Below, one piece after another: positions 1 to 8,767 of a stretch of DNA of 59,528 nucleotides. The position numbers and the translations under genes are program-made. The notes under the pieces were generated by a model that worked only from the letters and a program-made list of their open reading frames with translations, had not been told where the DNA came from and did not search any database. Within the stretch, counting starts at the first letter, position 1. Each line of letters starts with the position of its first letter. This stretch comes from Oligoflexia bacterium. GTDB lineage: Bacteria; Bdellovibrionota; UBA1018. The stretch is taken from NCBI GenBank assembly GCA_903895855.1, contig CAITVN010000219.1, forward strand, positions 1-59,528, given 5' to 3'.

Positions 1-199
1 CTTGGGCATAATTTTCACCAAAATCGCGGTGACCCAACTCGTATAACTCTAGCACCATCGCCAGGGGTTTGGTCTTGCTGACGGCAATGAGGGTGACTTC
101 TGATGTTTTTCTACCCTGCTTTTTGCAAGCCTCGTCAATTCTTGTGTTGATTTGATGATATCGACTGGCCATATCGCCTGGGGAGTTCGGTTGATTCAT
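1..199 (-). CDS. yggS: YggS-family PLP homeostasis protein, partial (N-terminus)
   Basis: Only the first 66 codons are in the window; the gene runs off the left edge. The translation contains AVSKTKP, whose lysine is the PLP-binding residue in this family, and FGENYAQ, both typical of the N-terminal half of the YggS/PROSC alanine-racemase-fold proteins. These bind pyridoxal phosphate in the cytoplasm and buffer the free PLP pool; no enzymatic reaction is established. The ATG lies 2 nt after the maf stop codon, so the gene is the last visible member of the operon that begins with the STAS protein at 2301. Family call is firm, the rest of the protein is unseen. Confidence 0.9.
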   Translation of the reverse strand, partial: MNQPNSPGDMASRYHQINTRIDEACKKQGRKTSEVTLIAVSKTKPLAMVLELYELGHRDFGENYAQ

Positions 200-201
200 G
201 A

Positions 202-840
202 TTAAGCTTCTGGAGGATAAAGAGTGAGTTTTGTCAGCTCTTCCATGGCTTCGATGACTTCAGTCATCGGTAGGCCCACCACGTTGGTGTAACTTCCTAC
301 AATTTTTTCTATAAAGCCCATTCCAATACCCTGGGCAGCGTATGAACCTGCCTTATCGAAAGGTTCACCTGAGTTGAGGTACCGCTCAATAGCGACGTTG
401 GTTAGTGGCTTAATCGTAACTCGCGTTCTCACCACCTTTGAAAGAGCCGAGTGCACCGCAATTTTTTTCGACTGGGTTTTATACAATACCGTGAAGCCAG
501 TCAGAACGGTGTGGGACTTGCCAGAGAGTGATTTCAGCATTTTACTGGCGTCAGCTCTAGAGGTCGGCTTACCTAAAATTCGTTTTCCGAGTGGATCTAC
601 GACAATGGTGTCTGCTGCCACAAAAAGCGTCGGCCGTGGGTCTGAAGTTTTCGACGAAACTGCAGCGAAAGCGGTCAACGCTTTTTCTTGAGAAAGTCTT
701 CTGACTAGGGCGGCAGGAGATTCTCCCTTTCTTGGGGTTTCGTCTACTTCTGGCTTGAAAATCTTGACCTCGAATCCGGCTGATTCTAATAGGTCTTTTC
801 GACGAGGAGAGCTAGAAGCAAGAATAATTTTTTGAAGCAT
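202..840 (-). CDS. maf: Maf-family nucleoside triphosphate pyrophosphatase
   Basis: The 212-residue product starts with ILASSSPRRKDLLESAGF, the signature of Maf/YhdE house-cleaning pyrophosphatases that hydrolyse dTTP, UTP or modified nucleotides to monophosphates. Further conserved blocks are DET near residue 36, VAADTIV with the catalytic aspartate, ILGKP, and the C-terminal YAAQGIG and GSYTNVVGLP segments. An upstream in-frame start at 930 would add 30 hydrophobic residues that belong to no Maf protein and would overlap the upstream gene, so the ATG at 840 is chosen. It lies 10 nt after the stop of the HATPase gene and 2 nt before yggS, a tight operon. Confidence 0.93.
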   Translation of the reverse strand: MLQKIILASSSPRRKDLLESAGFEVKIFKPEVDETPRKGESPAALVRRLSQEKALTAFAAVSSKTSDPRPTLFVAADTIVVDPLGKRILGKPTSRADASKMLKSLSGKSHTVLTGFTVLYKTQSKKIAVHSALSKVVRTRVTIKPLTNVAIERYLNSGEPFDKAGSYAAQGIGMGFIEKIVGSYTNVVGLPMTEVIEAMEELTKLTLYPPEA

Positions 841-850
841 GACTGATGTC

Positions 851-1825
851 CTAAAAATAAAACTGAGTTGAAACAAAGCGAAACTGATCTTTGAATTCGC
901 GATAACTATCACAACGCTTATAAAAAACAAGCGCCTCAGTCTTTACTCTCGATTCGCTGACGAAAAGTAGGCTTCCGCCAGTCTTAAAGACCGTCGCCAA
1001 GCCGATGCCTGCTCCCGCAATCGAAGTTCTGACTCGATACTCTTCATCGCTATAGATCTTCGATATGTGTGTGATTAGTTTCGCTTTATCTAGGCTGCCG
1101 AAGAGGTCAATGGCGGCAATTCCGACATACTGGCCGTCAAACCCGACCTGAATGTCGACACAATGTTTGCCCTCGAGCTCGATCTGAGTCGTTCTCGATG
1201 TGGCAACAAATAGCTGTTTACCGATATCATCAACAGGCGCATCGTAAATCGCATTCATGATGAGTTCGTCTACCGCATTGGCTATGGCACTCGCCATTCG
1301 TGACTGAAATTTACCGGCGATCAGAAAATTTTTGACCGCTTCGACGGCATCTTGCTTCTGACTCGACTTCTTCAGCCTGATGGTTTGCACTTTTGCTTGG
1401 GGTGAAAGGTATCCCTGTAGACCAAAAGCTCGCTCTTGAATTGATTGCTTTATGATTCGGCCGTAGTGGGCGCCCACTTCTTTGACGTTCGTGAAATTTC
1501 GAAGTAAAAATTGCCCGAAAAATGGACTTTGTACCAAATACTGAACTTTTTCTAGTTCTGCACTCGTCATGAAGTGAATGCGATTGGGATTCACCTTGTC
1601 TGAAAACAAGCCCACTTGGCTCTGAAGTGCACTCTCGAGCGCCAGATACTGTTTCTCTGTTGAAACGTCCGCCAATAAAACGACGCCATCTTCTTGGGCG
1701 ATCACTGAGGCACCCTCAGCGGCCGAGCCAACGATTTTGAGCGAAAGCCCAGCGGTCACCGCTACCTCAGCGGCAAAAACCTTGTCTTCAGGCAGTTCTG
1801 AGATCAGTAAGAGAGTGAAGCTCAC
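851..1825 (-). CDS. RsbW-like HATPase domain protein (partner-switching kinase candidate)
   Basis: The C-terminal half of this 324-residue protein has the GHKL ATPase landmarks: an N-box in SAIANAVDELIMNAIYDAP (about residue 180-200) and a glycine-rich AGAGIGLA segment near 275. There is no histidine phosphoacceptor and no membrane segment, so it resembles anti-sigma kinases (RsbW/SpoIIAB type) more than a sensor kinase. The N-terminal 150 residues are of unknown fold, possibly receiver-like (LLLISELPEDK, VVLLADVSTE). The start is GTG, 2 nt after the stop of the STAS protein gene, which would be its natural partner. That it phosphorylates the STAS protein is inferred from family and neighbourhood only. 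Confidence 0.7.
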   Translation of the reverse strand: MSFTLLLISELPEDKVFAAEVAVTAGLSLKIVGSAAEGASVIAQEDGVVLLADVSTEKQYLALESALQSQVGLFSDKVNPNRIHFMTSAELEKVQYLVQSPFFGQFLLRNFTNVKEVGAHYGRIIKQSIQERAFGLQGYLSPQAKVQTIRLKKSSQKQDAVEAVKNFLIAGKFQSRMASAIANAVDELIMNAIYDAPVDDIGKQLFVATSRTTQIELEGKHCVDIQVGFDGQYVGIAAIDLFGSLDKAKLITHISKIYSDEEYRVRTSIAGAGIGLATVFKTGGSLLFVSESRVKTEALVFYKRCDSYREFKDQFRFVSTQFYF

Positions 1826-1827
1826 GG

Positions 1828-2301
1828 TTAGCGACTCAAGAAGGCGAAGTATTCTTCAGGAATGTCATCGAAAGTTGCCTTCCCTCCGCACTTCGTACAT
1901 TTGAGTTCTGGGAGCTGTAGCTCCATCTTCTTGAGATCAACCGTCTTGAATAAACCCACCAACTCGCCTTTACAGGCCGTGCACGTGAAGGGAACGTAGA
2001 TCGACTCGACTTCGCCTCCACAGGTGAAATTCAAGATGAGATTGATTTGTTCGACAATAGCGGTCGAGCACTCGATAAACTTCAGTTTGGCGCCAGAACC
2101 AGAAACCATCTGAAAATATTTGATCCAAGCTTTGACTCCAACCGAATTGATTCTGGGTACTTCTTTGGTATTTACTTGCAGCTCGTTGCCGGCACCTGGC
2201 GAAGGTCCGATGATTTGCTCGAAGTTCACACTCTCTTCAATAGATCCCGCCATCTTGACCGTCAAACTATTGCCTTTTTGCTCTTTAATAACATTGATCA
2301 T
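1828..2301 (-). CDS. STAS-like protein with C-terminal zinc ribbon
   Basis: The 157-residue product has an N-terminal stretch resembling an anti-sigma factor antagonist (STAS): a short beta start, then NTKEVPRINSVGVKAWIKYF, where the serine before VGVKAW sits where the phosphorylated serine of SpoIIAA-like proteins lies. The C-terminal third carries CTACKGEL and CTKCGGKA, two CXXC pairs about 35 residues apart, suggesting a bound zinc. STAS plus zinc ribbon is an unusual arrangement. A ribosome binding site (AAGGAG) lies 9 nt before the ATG. The gene heads the operon with the HATPase, Maf and YggS and diverges by 51 bp from a SpoIIE phosphatase, which would dephosphorylate it in a partner-switching model. 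Confidence 0.65.
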   Translation of the reverse strand: MINVIKEQKGNSLTVKMAGSIEESVNFEQIIGPSPGAGNELQVNTKEVPRINSVGVKAWIKYFQMVSGSGAKLKFIECSTAIVEQINLILNFTCGGEVESIYVPFTCTACKGELVGLFKTVDLKKMELQLPELKCTKCGGKATFDDIPEEYFAFLSR

Positions 2302-2352
2302 GAGTGTCGCTCCTTTGTTGATATTTATATAAATTCTAGTGAAAATAGATCA

Positions 2353-4257
2353 ATGGAGCAACAGCAATTTCGCATTAAGTGGTCAGTGGGAACAAAATTA
2401 CTCATCAGTGTTGTTCTTCTACTGTTTATTGCGATTACATTCTTAGATCTATCAACAATCTTCTTGATTGAACGCGACAAGCGGGCGTACACCTATCAGG
2501 CTCAGTCAACCGAGGCTGTTCTTATCGGGCGAGAGTTCATCAATACCACAAAACATGTGTTAGACACGCTCAGGCTTTCATTAGCGACTGTTGATCTCTC
2601 TAAAGGAGTTGCAGACACAGAAAAAAAACGATTGCAGTCACTCATTGACAATCAAACTGGAATTTCATTCATGCAAGTTGGTTTTTTTGATCCGGCAGCA
2701 GGTGAATTGCGAATTCTGGGCACCTTAGAGAAAGAAAATAATGGTCTTCAAGTTGCCATTTCTGATTTGGTGATAGAGCCGACTCTTCTGAAAGACAATA
2801 GTGCTGAGTTAGTGAAGAAAGGTATCGCATTTTTCAATTCAACAGTAGTTGGAAAACAGCCCCTAGTTTCAATTGTTTTTGCTGATCGAAGTCAGACGAC
2901 AGCAGCAGACTCAAAAATTCCTGTCTCGATCGGATTCATCTCTTTGAGAGATATGCTTAAAGATCTTTCGAGCTCTCATATATCGTTGGTGAATCAAGAG
3001 GGCTGGGTGTTGTTTGATACCGACCCGGCCGCTTTGTACGCAAAAAAGAATATCTCAGATTATCCCTTGTATGAGGCAGGGGTATCGAGTCCTGTGGCTT
3101 CAGGAACCCGTGAGTATGAGTATGATGGTAAGAGATTTCTCGGAAGCTATGTTCGGCCAGGCTACGATCTTTTTGTGCTGAGTCGTACAGACTGGCGCAA
3201 GGCCATGAGTGCCACTTATACATTGACTGAAAAATCGATTCTTTTAGGAATTATGGCGATCAGTGCAGCAGTTCTTTTCGCCCTTATTTTCGCGAAGACG
3301 CTGACGGCACCCCTTAAGGCACTTTACGAGGCAACGAAAGCGGTCGCAACCGGAAATTTCAATGTCCAACTAGATATTCGAAATAGTGACGAACTAGGCG
3401 CACTTTCTTCGTCATTTACGGCGATGTCGAAACAGATTTCTGAGTTAATCGAAGAGAAGGTTCGAAAGGTGTATTTAGAAAATGAGTTGGCAATCGCATC
3501 TACTGTGCAACAGACTCTGATTCCTCCCACTCATTTTCAAAATGAGTCGATTGAAATTAGAAGTCATTATCAGTCAGCCAACGAGTGCGGGGGTGACTGG
3601 TGGGGTTTTTTTGGTGTGGGTCGCAGAATGTGTTTCATGATTGCCGATGCCACTGGTCACGGATTACCGAGCGCTTTGATTACCGCTTCAGCCCGAAGCT
3701 GTTTCAGTGTCATGCACAAATTGGCACAAGAAGACCCTGAGTTTACTTACTCACCGGGTGCAATGTTGGCTTATGCTAATCGGGTCATTCACGATGCGGC
3801 CTCGAGTAAAATCATGATGACCTTTTTTGTGGGTACTGTTGATTTTGACGAGAAAAAGCTGATTTACGCGAGTGCGGGGCACAATCCACCTTGGCTTTTC
3901 AAAAAAACGGGCGATTCTTTTGTTCTAAAAAGTTTGATGGCAAGTGGCCAGCGTTTAGGTGAGGCGAGAGATGTTCCTAGTTATGAAGAAAAGACGGTCG
4001 ATATTGCTGAAGGTGACATGCTCTTCTTGTATACCGATGGCTTGATGGAGGGTAAAAATCCAACCGAAGAGCAGTATGGCAAGAAGAGAGTAAAAAAGCA
4101 GGTTGAATCAACCCTCGCTCGTGGAGCCGAAGTTTCGATCAGAGAATTAATGGTTCAGTTTCTGATTCACAACACCGACCAGAAGCCGCTCGATGACGAC
4201 GTGACGATTGCTATCGCCAGATTCATCAAGTTGGGCCCACAGGAGGTCACTCAGTGA
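2353..4257 (+). CDS. Membrane-bound SpoIIE/PP2C-type serine phosphatase with HAMP domain
   Basis: The 634-residue product has an N-terminal membrane segment (about 15-38), a periplasmic sensor region of about 250 residues, a second membrane segment near 290-312, a HAMP domain (LTAPLKALYEATKAVATGNF onward) and a C-terminal SpoIIE phosphatase domain. Metal-binding acidic motifs are CGGDWW, IADATGHGLPSA, SAGHNPP, YTDGLMEG and LDDDVTIA, all intact. It should dephosphorylate a phosphoserine on a STAS-domain partner, most simply the divergently encoded STAS-zinc ribbon protein. The frame is open upstream to 2047, but that part overlaps the divergent gene antisense and the ATG at 2353 precedes the first membrane helix. 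It overlaps the FecR-domain gene by 4 nt. Confidence 0.88.
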   Translation: MEQQQFRIKWSVGTKLLISVVLLLFIAITFLDLSTIFLIERDKRAYTYQAQSTEAVLIGREFINTTKHVLDTLRLSLATVDLSKGVADTEKKRLQSLIDNQTGISFMQVGFFDPAAGELRILGTLEKENNGLQVAISDLVIEPTLLKDNSAELVKKGIAFFNSTVVGKQPLVSIVFADRSQTTAADSKIPVSIGFISLRDMLKDLSSSHISLVNQEGWVLFDTDPAALYAKKNISDYPLYEAGVSSPVASGTREYEYDGKRFLGSYVRPGYDLFVLSRTDWRKAMSATYTLTEKSILLGIMAISAAVLFALIFAKTLTAPLKALYEATKAVATGNFNVQLDIRNSDELGALSSSFTAMSKQISELIEEKVRKVYLENELAIASTVQQTLIPPTHFQNESIEIRSHYQSANECGGDWWGFFGVGRRMCFMIADATGHGLPSALITASARSCFSVMHKLAQEDPEFTYSPGAMLAYANRVIHDAASSKIMMTFFVGTVDFDEKKLIYASAGHNPPWLFKKTGDSFVLKSLMASGQRLGEARDVPSYEEKTVDIAEGDMLFLYTDGLMEGKNPTEEQYGKKRVKKQVESTLARGAEVSIRELMVQFLIHNTDQKPLDDDVTIAIARFIKLGPQEVTQ

Positions 4258-6038
4258 GCAGCAAAGTTGGTTTCAAATGGCTTAGGGTTCTTGAGTTTAC
4301 GAAGTGGGAAATGTCACTCTTCGTATTGGGTGCAGTCGTGTTCATTGGAACGTCGATTATCTATTTTAGTGGTATTTCGATACGGCAAGTATTTCTTGGG
4401 CTTGAAGATACCGAAGTGACCGTGAAAATCGGCAAAGTTAATAAAGTCGTGGGCGAACTTCGGCGGCAAAAGAAAAGCGGGACTGAGTTTTTGCCTTTGG
4501 GCGAAATGGGAATTTTGCTCGATTCTGACACCATCGTAACGGGGCCGGGCTCTGGAGCCCAGTTAGAACTCAATGATGGTACGCTACTAGATCTTGGTGA
4601 AACGACCATGGTGAAGTTGGTGTTTGAGTCTGACGTCAGTGTGGGTGGTGTTAAACGGCAGACCGAGGTCGACGTCGTACAAGGTACAGTTGAGGGAAAA
4701 AAAATTCAGCTTTTGGCGGGTTCGGCTAAGAGTACGGCCCCCGCACAAGTGGTCGTGATTAAAACTCAGGGCAAAAAGCAGGTGTTGTCTGAGGCAAAGC
4801 CCCAGGTCATTACCATTCCTAAAGTTGAGATCGTGAAACCCGTTCGAAAAGTCATTCCTGTGCCGGTCAACACCTCAAAACCAAAGCCTAGTGTGCAAGA
4901 GCGGGCTGAGGACGGAAACTTGCCTCCTGTCATTTCGCAAGACGAGCCGAAGAATGAAGTGAAGCAAATAGCCGTTGTTCCAAGTCCAACTCCCAGTTCA
5001 TCGCCGTCACCGGTCGCTGTGGCGCCATCTCCGTCGCCCATGCCGCGACCAACTGCGTCTGTGGGTGAGTTCACAGTAATCGTCGATTCACCAAAGCCGG
5101 GACAGGTAGTTCAGGCTCAAGGAGCTAAAGGGACTCGTGAGGCTAAGGCCACTATTCAATTGGCCGCGAGGGTCAAATCAGTCGGAGATTCGACTAAAAA
5201 ACTCAGTTGGAAGGTTGACCTTGTGACTCCTGCGAATGGCATCAAGAAAAAGCCGGAGGCAAAAATTGTGACTGCTGACATCAAGTCAGGGAAGGTGTCA
5301 CTGTCGCTTGATTTAGATTATGCCGGCGACTACGAAATTTCGGCAGTATTACCAGCAAATTCACACTGGTCGAAAGATTCGAGAGTTTCAGTCAAAGTTA
5401 AGGTTGATGCAGAGTACCCCTATCTTGAGGTGCTCACTCCGTTAATTGCGGGCAAAGAATCTAGCGGCGGAAAAAACTCAGGCGATGAGATAGTACAAGA
5501 CTTCAGTGTTTCTATTCAGTGGAAACCCTTTGCTAAATTAGGCGAGTGTGTCGTTGCGTTGAGAGATGCGGCGAAATCACCGAAACCCTTACTTGAGCGA
5601 AAAGTGACTGGGCTAGAGACCACATTCAAAAAAGAGAAATTGATGGCTGGAAATTTATTTTATGAAGTCAGCTGTTCGACTCAAACTGGCTTTCATGTAT
5701 TTGCTCAGCCTCAGCTATTCAATATCAGCTTTATTCCGCCAGCCCCGGTCAGCCCTCTTGATGGCGGAATTTTAAGCGCCGAGTTTGAAGAAGGCTCTGA
5801 ACCCCCATTGCTCACCTGGCAGAAAACGAATTTTACCACTGAGTATGAGTTGCACATCAGCCCAGATATTAAGTTTGAAAAAATATCGGTTCAAAAGAAA
5901 CAGAAAGACAATTTCGTACTCTTACGAGACCTATCTCCTGGCACTTACTTTTGGAGGGTGAGAAGCATTAATGGCGATGTCTCTAGCCCATTTAGTCGAA
6001 CGAGAAAGTTCACGCTATCTCAGGCTGCCACACAATAG
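4254..6038 (+). CDS. FecR-domain membrane-anchored protein
   Basis: This 594-residue protein starts with GTG inside the preceding gene's end (GTGA overlap) with AGGAGG 8 nt upstream. A single membrane segment lies at about 20-42. It is followed by a FecR-like domain (VTVKIGKVNKVVGEL ... LLDSDTIVTGPGSGAQLELNDGT), the fold that in other proteins displays a cell-surface or envelope stress signal. A proline-serine rich linker (PSPTPSSSPSPVAVAPSPSP, near residue 245-275) leads to two probable beta-sandwich regions; the last, with TYFWRVRSINGD, is fibronectin III-like. Translational coupling to the phosphatase suggests it is the sensory or output partner of the same signalling module. Exact function unknown. 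Confidence 0.75.
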   Translation: MSSKVGFKWLRVLEFTKWEMSLFVLGAVVFIGTSIIYFSGISIRQVFLGLEDTEVTVKIGKVNKVVGELRRQKKSGTEFLPLGEMGILLDSDTIVTGPGSGAQLELNDGTLLDLGETTMVKLVFESDVSVGGVKRQTEVDVVQGTVEGKKIQLLAGSAKSTAPAQVVVIKTQGKKQVLSEAKPQVITIPKVEIVKPVRKVIPVPVNTSKPKPSVQERAEDGNLPPVISQDEPKNEVKQIAVVPSPTPSSSPSPVAVAPSPSPMPRPTASVGEFTVIVDSPKPGQVVQAQGAKGTREAKATIQLAARVKSVGDSTKKLSWKVDLVTPANGIKKKPEAKIVTADIKSGKVSLSLDLDYAGDYEISAVLPANSHWSKDSRVSVKVKVDAEYPYLEVLTPLIAGKESSGGKNSGDEIVQDFSVSIQWKPFAKLGECVVALRDAAKSPKPLLERKVTGLETTFKKEKLMAGNLFYEVSCSTQTGFHVFAQPQLFNISFIPPAPVSPLDGGILSAEFEEGSEPPLLTWQKTNFTTEYELHISPDIKFEKISVQKKQKDNFVLLRDLSPGTYFWRVRSINGDVSSPFSRTRKFTLSQAATQ

Positions 6039-6052
6039 ATTTTTCGGAGTAC

Positions 6053-6256
6053 TTAGCGGTCGTTTCTCGGTAGGTAATTTTGGTCTTCTTTGGGAGATTT
6101 AGACGCATCCTCATCTTTATCCTTGCCCTCGAGGCCTTTTTTGAATGCACCAAGGCCTTTGCCAAGAGCGCTACCGAGTTCAGGAAGTCGGCGGTGACCG
6201 AAGAGCAAAACAACAAAGGCAAGAATCAAGAGGTGGCCTAAACTGAGTCCAAACAT
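6053..6256 (-). CDS. tatA: Sec-independent protein translocase TatA
   Basis: The 67-residue product has the TatA layout: a short N-terminal membrane helix (LGHLLILAFVVLLFG), the FG hinge, then an amphipathic helix with LPELGSALGKGLGAFKKG, and a charged, lysine/aspartate-rich tail. TatA forms the variable-size pore for export of folded proteins across the inner membrane with TatC. The frame is open to 6292, but the ATG at 6256 gives the standard length. No tatB or tatC is adjacent, so the other components must be elsewhere. The stop lies 14 nt from the convergent FecR-domain gene's stop. Confidence 0.92.
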   Translation of the reverse strand: MFGLSLGHLLILAFVVLLFGHRRLPELGSALGKGLGAFKKGLEGKDKDEDASKSPKEDQNYLPRNDR

Positions 6257-6321
6257 GTTCACCGAGTAACATGAAAAAAATGGGCTCGCCATTTTATTTT
6301 CGATCGGCTATCGATACTGGC

Positions 6322-7095
6322 ATGGCAGCAAAACCCTACAATTGTCAGGTAATATCGTTTCGAATGCTCACTCCCACGGTTTTTGAACTGTGTTATGAGC
6401 CCGATTCAGAGTTCGAATTCGAGGGCGGTCAGTTTCTCAGTGTGGTCATTCCTGGAGCGGGCCCAAAGGGGCGAGATTTGCGTAGAGCCTATTCGATTGC
6501 CTCTCATTCAGAAAAAAGGCCAGTTGAGCTTTGTGTTAAGCTGGTTGAAGAAGGCCCCGGCACCAACTATTTGTACCGATTAAGACCTGGTGACTCGTTC
6601 AAGGGGGTTGCCCCTTATGGTGATTTTACTCTGAAAACGGGACCCGAGAGAAACGCTTGTTTAATCTCAACGGGTACGGGTATTGCCCCGTTTCGGGCGA
6701 TGATGATGTCAGAGTCATTTAAGAAAAAAGCTCCAAAGAGAACTTTGTCGCTCTTTGGTATTCGCGAAGAGAGTGAAATCGTTTATGAGGCTGATTTTCA
6801 GGCTCTAAAAATATTAGGAGTTGAGGCGGTGACCGCCATTTCGCGTCCGAAAATGGCAACTTTGCCGAGTGTAAATGAGCCCCTGAATGGTTCAGTTAGA
6901 GTGAAGGGGAGAGTGACTGACTATCTCAAATCGAGTCATTTTAATTTGCCGTTGGGTGAGACCGATTTCTACCTTTGTGGCAGTAGTGCAATGATCGATG
7001 AGGTTTCTGCTTACTTAAAAGAAAAGGGCGTCGATAAATCTGCCATTCGACAAGAAGTTTATTACAAAGTTCCCACTGAAGGAATCTCTCTTTAA
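6322..7095 (+). CDS. Ferredoxin-NADP reductase
   Basis: The product of about 257 residues has the FNR fold: an FAD-binding barrel with RRAYSIAS (the RXYS flavin motif), a nucleotide-binding half with STGTGIAPFRAM (pyrophosphate loop) and the C-terminal YLCGSSAMIDEV element matching the CG motif of NADP(H)-dependent members. It would move electrons between NADPH and ferredoxin or flavodoxin in the cytoplasm. The frame is open with ATG codons at 6271 and 6280 too; I chose 6322 because the barrel begins directly after it, but no strong ribosome binding site decides the question. It diverges from tatA. Confidence 0.85.
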   Translation: MAAKPYNCQVISFRMLTPTVFELCYEPDSEFEFEGGQFLSVVIPGAGPKGRDLRRAYSIASHSEKRPVELCVKLVEEGPGTNYLYRLRPGDSFKGVAPYGDFTLKTGPERNACLISTGTGIAPFRAMMMSESFKKKAPKRTLSLFGIREESEIVYEADFQALKILGVEAVTAISRPKMATLPSVNEPLNGSVRVKGRVTDYLKSSHFNLPLGETDFYLCGSSAMIDEVSAYLKEKGVDKSAIRQEVYYKVPTEGISL

Positions 7096-7107
7096 ACCGC
7101 ATTGGCG

Positions 7108-7767
7108 CTAGAGATCGATGCCTACTGAAAAGGCCATCATCGCCCAGGCGACGAGTAGGGTACCTAGTAAAAAGGTCAGTATCCAGGCACTCCAGTAGCT
7201 ACTATTCCAGGGCAAAATTGCCGGTGAAAAGCGAAACAGTTTTATGGGATTAGTCCGCTCGTCGAATCCCTTTTTTATTTTAGCCTTTAGTTCAGCCGAG
7301 TTTTCTTGAATTAAGCTCAACACTGATTTCGCCTGTGAAATTTCTGTTAGCTTCGGTAGTTGGGCAATGAGAGCAGACGGCGAGAGTAGTGAAAATCGCT
7401 TGAGGCGGTTTCTTCTCCAAAGTAAGAATGTCGCCTCTTGAATAGCGGTTAGGTGTTTTGGGGTCAAATCGGCGCTTACACAAATGACGTTTCGAAAGCC
7501 CTGTTTTCTCAAAAAATTTCCGGTATCAACGAGTAGATCACGAAGCACATACCCACGAACGCAGGCGGTGAGCGGGTCTTTTGAGTCTACCGAAAATGCA
7601 TGCTGAGCCAGGACGACGGGGCTGTAATTCGGCAGGGCAGCTTCGCACAATTTGGCGGTCTCAGTTGCGAGCTCGATGAGTTCATTGGGAGGTAAAGATC
7701 CAACGGCGATAATCAAGATGGTTGTCGGCTTTGTTGCATCTTGAATGGTGCTCAAAATCTCTTTCAT
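7108..7767 (-). CDS. Creatininase-like protein with C-terminal membrane anchor (degenerate)
   Basis: The first 120 residues resemble the creatinine amidohydrolase fold: IIAVGSLPPNE where the family has GS-EQHG, a following NYSPVVLAQHAFSV segment, and KQGFRNVICVSADLTPKH where the family has the NGHGGN metal-binding loop. The metal ligands are therefore mostly replaced, so hydrolase activity is doubtful. A single hydrophobic segment (WSAWILTFLLGTLLVAWAMM) near residue 190-212 would anchor it in the membrane. The stop codon of the upstream amidohydrolase gene abuts its ATG, so the two are translationally coupled. The family assignment is an inference from pattern and could be wrong. Confidence 0.45.
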   Translation of the reverse strand: MKEILSTIQDATKPTTILIIAVGSLPPNELIELATETAKLCEAALPNYSPVVLAQHAFSVDSKDPLTACVRGYVLRDLLVDTGNFLRKQGFRNVICVSADLTPKHLTAIQEATFLLWRRNRLKRFSLLSPSALIAQLPKLTEISQAKSVLSLIQENSAELKAKIKKGFDERTNPIKLFRFSPAILPWNSSYWSAWILTFLLGTLLVAWAMMAFSVGIDL

Positions 7768-8724
7768 TTATTCGGCTCCAACCTCAGACTTAGCGCCAGC
7801 TTCTCTGAGTTCGAGTAAGTTGAGGGCGTTTAGCCCTAAAATTTGTTCAGAGTCTTGATCAGAAATCGTTTTGGCGGTTACGCATTCATGAATGCGAGAG
7901 ATTCCGACGTTGAAATTGTTACCAACGATTGGCCAGTCGGTTCCGAAAAGCACTCTTGAGGGTCCGATTCTTCTGACGGCTTCAGCGATAATCTCTGACG
8001 GCTGCCACGAAGTGTCGACTAGGCAATTTTCATTTCGTTCTGCAATGTCGAGAGCCACATTGGGTGAGTGGTAGTTCATGTGGGCCAGAACGAATTTGAT
8101 TTCGCGGTATTGGCTAAACCAACTTTCAAAAAGAGTGACGTCTCCAAAACTGGGATTTTTGTACATCAAGTGAGAGTGAATGCAGCCAGTGTGCAAGATC
8201 ACGGGCATTTTCAGTTCTGAAGCCGTTGCGAGAAGTTCATGGTAGCCTTCGTAGTCGGGGCCTTTTCCATCAAATGCAGGGTGAATTTTTAGAATTTTTG
8301 CGCCTTCTTCATGGTACTTTTTCAACACATCAGATTTACCTTCAACCGCTGGTGTAATGTTCACGGCAGCAATGAGCTCAGGATGTTCTGAGGCTAGCTT
8401 CAAGATAAACTCATTACTCGCAAGCGGCGGGTGGGCGATAATCACAGCTTGGGTAACGCCAACTTCTGCCATTTCTTTTAAGAGGTGGGCTGCCGAGTGA
8501 TCAATCAAGAAAAGAGGAAGCACGCTCGGTACCCCTAGCTCGTCGATGATTTGGGCCAGTGGCGAAGGCAAGTGCCGAATATTAGGAATCAGATCGTGAA
8601 TTTTGCGCGACAAGAGCTGGGTGAGGGGTTTTAACTTCGCAAGGTAAGGATCAACTAGCGGAGATAATTTGCCCTGAGTCGGGTCAGGAAAAACGTGACA
8701 GTGAAAATCAATAATTGGCGCCAT
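7768..8724 (-). CDS. Amidohydrolase-family metal-dependent hydrolase
   Basis: The 318-residue product begins MAPIIDFHCHVFPDP, the DXHXH metal-binding strand of TIM-barrel amidohydrolases (amidohydrolase_2 group). Further metal or catalytic positions are visible in PVILHTGCIHSH, KFVLAHMNYHSP and VLFGTDWPI, the terminal aspartate being the typical proton shuttle. The substrate cannot be told. An in-frame TTG at 8760 exists, but the ATG at 8724 starts directly at the first barrel strand. The gene sits between the DUF167 gene and the creatininase-like gene in one minus-strand run. Confidence 0.85.
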   Translation of the reverse strand: MAPIIDFHCHVFPDPTQGKLSPLVDPYLAKLKPLTQLLSRKIHDLIPNIRHLPSPLAQIIDELGVPSVLPLFLIDHSAAHLLKEMAEVGVTQAVIIAHPPLASNEFILKLASEHPELIAAVNITPAVEGKSDVLKKYHEEGAKILKIHPAFDGKGPDYEGYHELLATASELKMPVILHTGCIHSHLMYKNPSFGDVTLFESWFSQYREIKFVLAHMNYHSPNVALDIAERNENCLVDTSWQPSEIIAEAVRRIGPSRVLFGTDWPIVGNNFNVGISRIHECVTAKTISDQDSEQILGLNALNLLELREAGAKSEVGAE

Positions 8725-8767
8725 GTGAACTAGATTAACTTCGAATCGAAACTCAGACAAGAAGACC

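Noticed and set aside
4766..5074. Glycine-rich minus-strand open frame opposite the FecR-domain gene
   Set aside because: Antisense of the proline-serine linker; low complexity, no start signal.
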